NCBI GenBank assembly: GCA_002385815.1
Contig: DGEE01000093.1
Coordinates: 8,102-16,871 of the forward strand
Source: Hungateiclostridiaceae bacterium UBA3934
GTDB lineage: Bacteria > Bacillota > Clostridia > Acetivibrionales > DTU013
Direction: 5' to 3'
DNA length: 8,770 nt
Position numbers and translations under genes: made by a program. Each line of letters begins with the position of its first letter. Position 1 is the first letter of the stretch. Of this stretch, positions 1-4,211 are shown in pieces. Below the pieces are notes generated by a model that ran no database searches, was not told the DNA's origin, and saw nothing but the letters and a program-made list of their open reading frames with translations.

Positions 1-42
1 ACAGGAACAATGGAACGACATTATAATCCGCTGCTGCGGTAG
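1..42 (+). other. Possible 3' tail of an upstream gene (very weak)
   Basis: Reading from base 1, the frame runs 13 codons (ending in NPLLR) to a TAG at 40-42. This could be the last part of a gene lying left of the window, convergent with the SDR gene that ends at 62. Nothing in 13 residues allows a family call. A short CCGC-TGCT-GCGG hairpin at 29-40 overlaps it but has no proper T-tract on either strand, so I do not call a terminator. The alternative is plain intergenic sequence. Confidence 0.2.
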
Positions 43-61
43 AAAAACCGGATGCCCTGAT

Positions 62-949
62 TCAGCATTTGTACATTTTCGCAACAACAAAAGACTCAAA
101 GGATCTGGGAACAAGCCTCTTCAGAAAAACGAGCGCCTTGTAGCCCATCCCGACAGTTATGCAGGCTGGCGGATTCTTCCGCTTTATAGCCCTGGCCACC
201 GCCTTTGCCACTACTATGGGATCAGGGCCGTTCAACTCGTCTTTTTCCATCACCGCTATGGATTTCCTGCTATGCAGGTGATATGCCGAATCCTCGCCGC
301 CTTCCTTCACGAACAGCCGATTGCCTGTGAAGCCGGTTTTTGTATCTCCGGGCTCCACCACACAGACTCTGATGCCGAAATTCCTGAGTTCATTGCGGAG
401 TGACCCGCTCATGACTTCTACAGCCGCTTTGGATGCAACATACATGGATTGATAAGGTATGGGAAATAAAGCACCTACTGAGGAAATATTTATTATCAGG
501 CCTCTGCCATTCTTCCTCATATGGGGGAGCACCTGTCTTGTCACCCTGTGTACCCCGAAGAAATTCGTGTCGAACTGCAAAAACGCTTCCTCCGGAGAAG
601 TGTCCTCTACAGAGCCGGCAATACCCATGCCTGCATTGTTCACAACGATGCCAATTTCGCCTTCACGAGCGATGATGTAATCAATGGCAGCTTTGACGGA
701 TGCTTCGCTGCACACGTCCATGCGGATCATCGTTACGCTTCCCTGCCGGTCCCTGTCCCCGGTCCTGTTCTCCTGTGCATTTCCATTCCCGTCTGCAGCT
801 TCATTCATGCCCTGTTCTGAAGGCTCCTGTGCCTTTCTTGATGTGCCATAGACCCTGTAACCCATGGCCGCGAGATATTCTGCACAGCTCTTCCCTATGC
901 CGGAAGATGCCCCGGTGACCAGTACGATATTCCCATAGTGCTTTTTCAT
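62..949 (-). CDS. Short-chain dehydrogenase/reductase (classical SDR), NADP(H)-type
   Basis: This is a cytosolic or membrane-associated carbonyl/alcohol oxidoreductase of the classical SDR family, 295 aa from the chosen start. Visible motifs: cofactor-binding TGASSGIG at residues 12-19; GTSRK after the second strand, whose Arg favours NADP(H); the MDV acidic site near 77-79; NNAG at 104-107; and the catalytic tetrad Asn129, Ser157, Tyr170, Lys174 with correct S-x12-Y-x3-K spacing. VEPGDTKTGF follows at about 199-207. The C-terminus (VGMGYKALVFLKRLVP, 266-281) is hydrophobic and basic, and resembles SDRs acting on lipid-like or steroid-like substrates. Residues about 39-71 form a polar low-complexity insertion (rich in E, N, G, D, Q, R) that most classical SDRs lack. 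The gene is divergent from the serine-palmitoyltransferase-like gene, so a 3-keto long-chain base reductase role is attractive but inferred; the substrate is not readable from sequence. An in-frame ATG lies at 962-964, but the strong ribosome site sits between it and the ATG at 947-949, so I use the latter. Confidence 0.9.
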   Translation of the reverse strand: MKKHYGNIVLVTGASSGIGKSCAEYLAAMGYRVYGTSRKAQEPSEQGMNEAADGNGNAQENRTGDRDRQGSVTMIRMDVCSEASVKAAIDYIIAREGEIGIVVNNAGMGIAGSVEDTSPEEAFLQFDTNFFGVHRVTRQVLPHMRKNGRGLIINISSVGALFPIPYQSMYVASKAAVEVMSGSLRNELRNFGIRVCVVEPGDTKTGFTGNRLFVKEGGEDSAYHLHSRKSIAVMEKDELNGPDPIVVAKAVARAIKRKNPPACITVGMGYKALVFLKRLVPRSFESFVVAKMYKC

Positions 950-955
950 CTCGGT

Positions 956-962
956 CTCCTCC
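956..962 (-). promoter_or_regulatory. Ribosome binding site deciding the SDR start
   Basis: On the minus strand GGAGGAG lies 6 bases upstream of the ATG at 947-949. The earlier in-frame ATG (962-964) overlaps this site and has no good Shine-Dalgarno of its own. This makes the protein 295 rather than 300 residues. Confidence 0.75.
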
Positions 963-994
963 ATTCAATGAACTGCCGTTATTTCCGCTAAATA

Positions 995-1023
995 ATTATA
1001 CCATAACCTGGCGGCATATTGAA
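995..1023 (-). promoter_or_regulatory. Predicted promoter of the SDR gene (extended -10)
   Basis: The minus strand carries a perfect TATAAT (995-1000) preceded by TGG, giving the extended -10 form TGnTATAAT. A weak -35 (TTCAAT, 1018-1023) stands 17 bases upstream. Transcription would begin near 988, leaving a leader of about 40 bases before the ATG at 949. Confidence 0.6.
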
Positions 1024-1028
1024 TAAAA

Positions 1029-1046
1029 CCGTGCTGTTCTGCACGG
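1029..1046. promoter_or_regulatory. Perfect 18-base dyad between the divergent SDR and synthase genes
   Basis: CCGTGC and GCACGG form exact 6-base arms around a 6-base centre (TGTTCT). The dyad sits just upstream of the SDR -35 and about 60 bases upstream of the synthase -35 position, where an operator for a dimeric regulator of both genes would lie. On the minus strand the hairpin is followed by TTTTATTC, so it could also stop stray leftward transcription. The binding protein cannot be named. Confidence 0.4.
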
Positions 1047-1103
1047 CCTGTCTGTATTACACACATTTGTCCATTACTGTAATAAATAGATTCATCCGTA
1101 ATA

Positions 1104-1132
1104 TATACTTATTGTATATTATGTGGTAAAAT
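1104..1132 (+). promoter_or_regulatory. Predicted promoter of the synthase gene (extended -10)
   Basis: TAAAAT (1127-1132) is preceded by TGG, again an extended -10. The hexamer 17 bases upstream (TATACT, 1104-1109) is a poor -35, as is tolerated by extended -10 promoters. The expected start is near 1139, giving a leader of about 59 bases. A 6-base inverted repeat, ATATAC (1103-1108) / GTATAT (1114-1119), lies inside the promoter spacer. Confidence 0.45.
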
Positions 1133-1197
1133 GGTTGAAGCAAAGCCCGGAATTATTACTTATGATACACAAATCATAAAGGAGAGGTTATTTAGCT

Positions 1198-2394
1198 ATG
1201 GATATCTTTGAAAAATGCTTTAGCTACACCGATTACAAAGAAGTGCTGGCAGCCGGTCTTTACCCGTATTTTCACGCTCTTGAAACGGGTCAGGACACCG
1301 AAGTTATCATAGAAGGTAAAAGAACTGTAATGGTAGGCTCCAACAACTACCTGGGCCTGACTTCAGATCCAAGGGTCAAGGAGGCTGCCATTGAAGCAGT
1401 CAGGGAGTTCGGTTCGGGCTGTTCAGGCTCGAGGTTCCTCAATGGCACATTGACTCTTCACCTCGAGTTGGAGAAAAAACTGGCTGAATTTGTGAATAAA
1501 GAAGCAGCGCTCACATTCAGCACAGGTTTCCAGACAAATCTGGGCATCATAACAGCCATTGCAGGAAGAAACGATTACATCCTGTGCGACAGTGAGAACC
1601 ATGCCAGTATAGTCGATGCATGCAGGCTCAGCTTTGCAAAGACCCTCAAGTTCGAGCACAACAACATGGATGATCTGGAAAGGCTTTTATCCAAAATAGA
1701 TGACAAATATGGCAAACTCATCGTAGTCGACGGCATATTCAGTATGGAGGGCGACATTGCAGATCTGCCGTCCATAGTGAAGCTGGCAAAGAAGTACGGC
1801 GCAAGGGTCATGGTCGATGACGCTCATTCTTTCGGAGTACTGGGCGAGCATGGAAGAGGCACAGCCGAACACTTCGGGTTGGAGGATGAAGTGGATTTGA
1901 TAATGAGCACCTTCAGCAAATCGCTGGCAAGCCTTGGTGGTTTTGTGGCAGGCAAGCAGGATGTCATAGATTATATCAAGCATAATTCCAGACCGTTCAT
2001 ATTCTCAGCTTCCATACCGCCGGCAAACGCGGCCGCTGCCATTGCTGCACTGGAAATAATAAATGATGAACCTGAAAGGATCAAAAAGCTCAAAGACATA
2101 TCCAGTTATATGAGACAGGGCTTCAGAAAGCTGGGTATACCCATATATGAAGCCAACAGCGAGATCACTCCCATCGTGCCGGTAATGACATATGAGAACG
2201 AACCCACTCTCATTGTTACCAAAATGCTGCGAGAGGAAGGAGTTTATGTGAATCCTGTATTGTCACCTGCAGTAAAGCCAGGTCTGTGCAGGATCAGGAC
2301 CAGCTACACAGCCACTCATACACAGGATCAGCTGGATTATACACTTGAAGCCTTCAGGAGAGTCTTTGAAAAGCTTGGAGTCTCAGCAGGCTGA
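1198..2394 (+). CDS. Alpha-oxoamine synthase, serine palmitoyltransferase-like (PLP-dependent)
   Basis: This cytosolic fold-type I PLP enzyme condenses an amino acid with an acyl-thioester and releases CO2. It is 398 aa, close to bacterial serine palmitoyltransferases (SPT, about 395-420). The PLP site is complete: His135 in DSENHASIVD (stacks on PLP), Asp207 and His210 in MVDDAH, Schiff-base Lys241 in STFSKSLASLGGF, and Arg367 in the RTSYTATHT segment (substrate carboxylate). Two signatures favour the SPT branch: GSRFLNGTLTLH (77-88), where BioF and Kbl usually have SRLxxG or RFICGT, and TFSKSLAS, where they have TLGKA. The N-terminal AAGLYPYFHALETGQDTEV block also resembles Bacteroides SPT from memory. 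An AAAGGAGAGG ribosome site (1178-1187) stands 10 bases before the ATG. No other biotin gene or threonine dehydrogenase is nearby, arguing against BioF and Kbl roles. The neighbouring SDR could supply the keto-reduction step. The amino acid used (Ser, Ala, Gly or cysteate) cannot be read, so no symbol is given. Confidence 0.9.
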   Translation: MDIFEKCFSYTDYKEVLAAGLYPYFHALETGQDTEVIIEGKRTVMVGSNNYLGLTSDPRVKEAAIEAVREFGSGCSGSRFLNGTLTLHLELEKKLAEFVNKEAALTFSTGFQTNLGIITAIAGRNDYILCDSENHASIVDACRLSFAKTLKFEHNNMDDLERLLSKIDDKYGKLIVVDGIFSMEGDIADLPSIVKLAKKYGARVMVDDAHSFGVLGEHGRGTAEHFGLEDEVDLIMSTFSKSLASLGGFVAGKQDVIDYIKHNSRPFIFSASIPPANAAAAIAALEIINDEPERIKKLKDISSYMRQGFRKLGIPIYEANSEITPIVPVMTYENEPTLIVTKMLREEGVYVNPVLSPAVKPGLCRIRTSYTATHTQDQLDYTLEAFRRVFEKLGVSAG

Positions 2395-2396
2395 AA

Positions 2397-2409
2397 GCTG
2401 TAAAACAGC
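2397..2409 (+). other. Small hairpin just after the synthase stop
   Basis: GCTGT-AAA-ACAGC begins two bases after the stop codon. There is no T-tract, so it is not a terminator by itself. It may protect the 3' end together with the terminator at 2431. Confidence 0.3.
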
Positions 2410-2430
2410 ACTGACATACAGATATACACA

Positions 2431-2457
2431 GGGCTGCTGGTAACGGTAGCCCTTTTT
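2431..2457 (+). terminator. Intrinsic terminator of the synthase gene
   Basis: GGGCTGCT (2431-2438) pairs with GGTAGCCC (2445-2452) around a 6-base loop: 8 pairs, two of them G-T. It is followed directly by TTTTTATA. The stem starts 37 bases after the stop codon, and it insulates the synthase from the convergent CCA gene. The minus-strand side lacks a run of T, so it probably works mainly rightward. Confidence 0.85.
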
Positions 2458-2470
2458 ATACTTTGTTTGT

Positions 2471-3889
2471 TCATGTTGCCGGATCGTTACTTATGCTTGC
2501 CTGATCAAGCATATATTCCAGTGCCAGCTTTTCCAGTATTTCTTTTTCATTGAGTTCCGGTTCATCTATGACCCTTTCCAGCAGATGATCCAGTGCCTTC
2601 CCAATTTCCACACCACTGAAACCCAGTCGTTTCAAGTCATTGCCGTCTATATCCAGATCCTTCAGACTCAGACAGTATCCGTTCTCCAGCAAAAATCTGA
2701 AGATGGCCTCCACGCTTTCCAACTGACACAGACCATTTGCGGTTTTCCGGAAGTCTCTCCCATGATAAGGAGCTCCCGCCGAATCCCTTCCCGTATCTGG
2801 CTGATCCTGCTGCTGCGCAGGGTCATCTCGGCCGCCGTGCTTCTTTACTGCTGTCAGATGTGCTCTTTTGGCTTTCAGAAGATCCGCAAACACATCTGTT
2901 CCTGCTTTAAGCACAGCTCTGGCCACAGCAGGCCGTTCAGGCTCTATTCTCATGTCAAGATATTTTATGATCCGCAGGATCCTGTTCCTGCTTTTGTTGT
3001 CAAACTTAAGCCGCCTCAGTATGATATCTGCTGTTCCTTCACAGCCGCTACCCGAGCATCTCCCGGCATCATGCAGCAGCATAGCCCACCGCAGACACCT
3101 GTCCTTTCCCACAGCCGCAACAGAATGCAGAAGGTGCTCCCCGGTACAGGCATGATCGCCACCAGGACCAGCACCGCGTCCACCGCAGCTGGAGCAGGCA
3201 TCCAATTCCGGCATTATATGCCTGAGCAGCCCGGTATCGCTGAGAAGCATGAATTTCATCGGGTCATCTGAAACCAAAACAGCCGTCAGTTCCTCCCTGA
3301 TCCTTTCGGCACTGATCCAGGATATCAGGCTGCTGTTTTGCCTGATCCCTTCAAGGGTATCTGTTTCGATCTCAAATCCGAGTACGGAAGCGAACCGCAC
3401 GGCCCTCAGCATGCGCAGGGCATCCTCCCCGAACCTGTCCGAGGGGCTGCCTACGGTCCGTATGATCCTGCGGGAAATGTCTCTCATGCCGCCGAAGGGA
3501 TCGATGATACCTTTTTGGGGATTCCAGGCCATCGCATTTATCGTAAAATCCCTCCTGCGCAGGTCCTCCCCGATCCCCGAGGTGAACTCCACCCTGTCAG
3601 GATGCCTGCCATCAGTGTATCTGCCGTCTATGCGGAATGTAGTCACTTCATAATTCTTATTGTCCAGCACAACCGTGACGGTGCCATGCTTTATCCCTGT
3701 GTCCACAGTTTTTTCAAAAAGCCTTCTGACCTCCGCGGGATGAGCATCGGTCGCGATATCCCAATCCTTCGGCTCCCTGCCCATGACGGCATCACGGATA
3801 CAGCCGCCTGCCGCATATGCCTCATAGCCGTGCACACCAAGCGTTTCAATTATTTTAGCCACGCCCCCGGGAGGAACGATATTTATCAA
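2471..3889 (-). CDS. cca: CCA-adding tRNA nucleotidyltransferase / poly(A) polymerase family (class II)
   Basis: The protein builds or repairs the 3' CCA end of tRNAs in the cytosol; it has 472 aa from the chosen start. Visible in order: GGCIRD (28-33); the metal-binding pair Asp42 and Asp44 in DWDIAT; RRDFTINAMAW (112-122); RFGEDALRMLRAVRFA (152-167); ERIREEL (195-201); a degenerate HD-domain motif LLHDAGR (271-277, usually HDIGK); and a typical C-terminus (DGNDLKRLGFSG, LNEKEILEKLA). Two insertions stand out: a Cys/Gly-rich one near 232-252 and a Gln/Asp/Gly-rich one near 350-380. Start choice: the TTG at 3887-3889 gives MINIVPPGGV, matching the family's usual beginning, with GGGGTGAT ideally placed upstream. 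Alternatives are the ATG at 3893-3895, which has no spaced ribosome site, and the GTG at 3932-3934. CCA-adding rather than A-adding activity is inferred. The overlapping plus-strand frames are shadows. Confidence 0.93.
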   Translation of the reverse strand: MINIVPPGGVAKIIETLGVHGYEAYAAGGCIRDAVMGREPKDWDIATDAHPAEVRRLFEKTVDTGIKHGTVTVVLDNKNYEVTTFRIDGRYTDGRHPDRVEFTSGIGEDLRRRDFTINAMAWNPQKGIIDPFGGMRDISRRIIRTVGSPSDRFGEDALRMLRAVRFASVLGFEIETDTLEGIRQNSSLISWISAERIREELTAVLVSDDPMKFMLLSDTGLLRHIMPELDACSSCGGRGAGPGGDHACTGEHLLHSVAAVGKDRCLRWAMLLHDAGRCSGSGCEGTADIILRRLKFDNKSRNRILRIIKYLDMRIEPERPAVARAVLKAGTDVFADLLKAKRAHLTAVKKHGGRDDPAQQQDQPDTGRDSAGAPYHGRDFRKTANGLCQLESVEAIFRFLLENGYCLSLKDLDIDGNDLKRLGFSGVEIGKALDHLLERVIDEPELNEKEILEKLALEYMLDQASISNDPAT

Positions 3890-3893
3890 AACC

Positions 3894-3901
3894 ATCACCC
3901 C
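3894..3901 (-). promoter_or_regulatory. Ribosome binding site supporting the TTG start of cca
   Basis: GGGGTGAT on the minus strand matches the extended anti-SD complement GAGGTGAT with one G-U wobble. GGGG is followed by 8 bases and then TTG (3887-3889). The same element touches the ATG at 3893-3895, so it cannot serve that start. Confidence 0.55.
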
Positions 3902-3941
3902 ATGTATAGTATACTTCGACAAGTATGGGAACACTTTTCAT

Positions 3942-3980
3942 AAGCGACCATGCAGTTTGCGAATCGCGCATGGTAAGCTT
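3942..3980. repeat. Imperfect inverted repeat upstream of cca
   Basis: ACCATGC (3947-3953) and GCATGGT (3968-3974) are exact inverted arms around 14 bases. Beyond a small mismatch the pairing continues weakly with AAGC against GCTT. It lies about 60 bases upstream of the TTG start, so it would sit in the cca mRNA leader if the promoter is near 4034. It could equally be a protein-binding site. A smaller TGCG-CGCA element (3958-3970) overlaps its loop. Confidence 0.4.
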
Positions 3981-4013
3981 CATCCCGCAAAACGGTTCGA
4001 TTCACTATATATA

Positions 4014-4041
4014 TTAGCACTTCCTGTACTATGATTATATA
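4014..4041 (+). promoter_or_regulatory. Candidate promoter for the A2M gene
   Basis: TTAGCA (4014-4019), a 16-base spacer and TATATA (4036-4041) form a modest sigma-A-type promoter. Its start near 4048 would lie just ahead of the structured leader at 4063. A second candidate is a perfect TATAAT at 4096-4101, which lies inside the 4090-4106 dyad but lacks a recognisable -35. Confidence 0.4.
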
Positions 4042-4062
4042 AGACTTCAAATCTGGTTGGAA
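4034..4062 (-). promoter_or_regulatory. Candidate promoter for cca (weak)
   Basis: The minus strand has TATAAT at 4034-4039 with a poor -35 (TTCCAA, 4057-4062) at 17 bases. A rival is the extended -10 TGCTAATAT at 4011-4019. Both would give leaders of more than 100 bases containing the 3947-3974 inverted repeat. Confidence 0.3.
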
Positions 4063-4188
4063 GCCGGTATAAGCATTATTGCAGTGCAGAAAACATATAA
4101 TGTTTTGAAACAAATCCATCTGCTGCCACGTCTATATATTAAGATACATAGTGGCAGCAGTTTTACTGTTTATTACCGGCATATGCCG
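4063..4188 (+). promoter_or_regulatory. Putative structured leader (cis-regulatory RNA or operator cluster) of the A2M gene
   Basis: GCCGGTA (4063-4069) is exactly complementary to TACCGGC (4174-4180). Enclosed within are AAAACAT-ATA-ATGTTTT (4090-4106) and CTGCTGCCAC (4120-4129) / GTGGCAGCAG (4151-4160, 21-base loop), which is followed by TTTTACTGTTT. The closing strand overlaps a perfect 12-base palindrome, CGGCATATGCCG (4177-4188), which could compete with it. Drawn together these make a three-helix junction with an alternative hairpin close to the ribosome site AAGG (4199-4202). I do not recognise it as a known riboswitch class. The separate elements could instead be operators. Confidence 0.4.
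4120..4165 (+). terminator. Possible attenuator hairpin in the A2M leader
   Basis: A perfect 10-base stem (CTGCTGCCAC with GTGGCAGCAG) is followed at once by TTTT. The loop is large (21 bases) and the T-run short, so termination would be partial at best. No gene ends upstream on the plus strand, so if it acts it would attenuate the A2M transcript. Confidence 0.35.
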
Positions 4189-4211
4189 AGTGAAAGGTAA
4201 GGTTGAGAGGT

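Larger units (their letters stand above)
3890..4211. other. Divergent spacer between cca and the A2M gene (322 bases)
   Basis: I see no protein or tRNA gene here. The spacer is AT-rich around 4004-4042, where promoter-like hexamers occur on both strands. It contains at least four inverted repeats: 3947-3974, 4090-4106, 4120-4160 and 4177-4188. A 74-codon minus-strand frame crosses it (4119 to 3895), but it overlaps cca, lacks a ribosome site and looks like chance. GGTTCGATTC near 3994 imitates a tRNA T-arm, but its flanks do not pair. Confidence 0.6.

Noticed and set aside
29..50. Hairpins CCGC-TGCT-GCGG and CGGT-ACCG as a terminator for the SDR gene
   Set aside because: Stems are only 4 bases and no T-run follows in the minus direction.
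1198..2394. Calling the synthase bioF or kbl
   Set aside because: The motifs around the PLP lysine (TFSKSLAS) and the GSRFLNGT segment differ from those families, and no biotin or threonine-degradation gene is adjacent.
2585..3271. 228-codon plus-strand frame antisense to cca
   Set aside because: It lies wholly opposite a well-supported enzyme gene, has no recognisable domain, and its composition is that of a shadow frame.
3338..3943. 201-codon plus-strand frame antisense to the cca 5' half
   Set aside because: It is opposite the most conserved catalytic part of cca, and I see no ribosome site or family resemblance.
3991..4010. tRNA-like T-arm sequence GGTTCGATTC
   Set aside because: The flanking bases do not form the 5-base T stem, and no acceptor or anticodon arm can be drawn around it.
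3895..4119. 74-codon minus-strand frame in the cca/A2M spacer
   Set aside because: It overlaps the cca start in another frame, lacks a Shine-Dalgarno site and looks like random sequence. It also crosses the inverted repeats.
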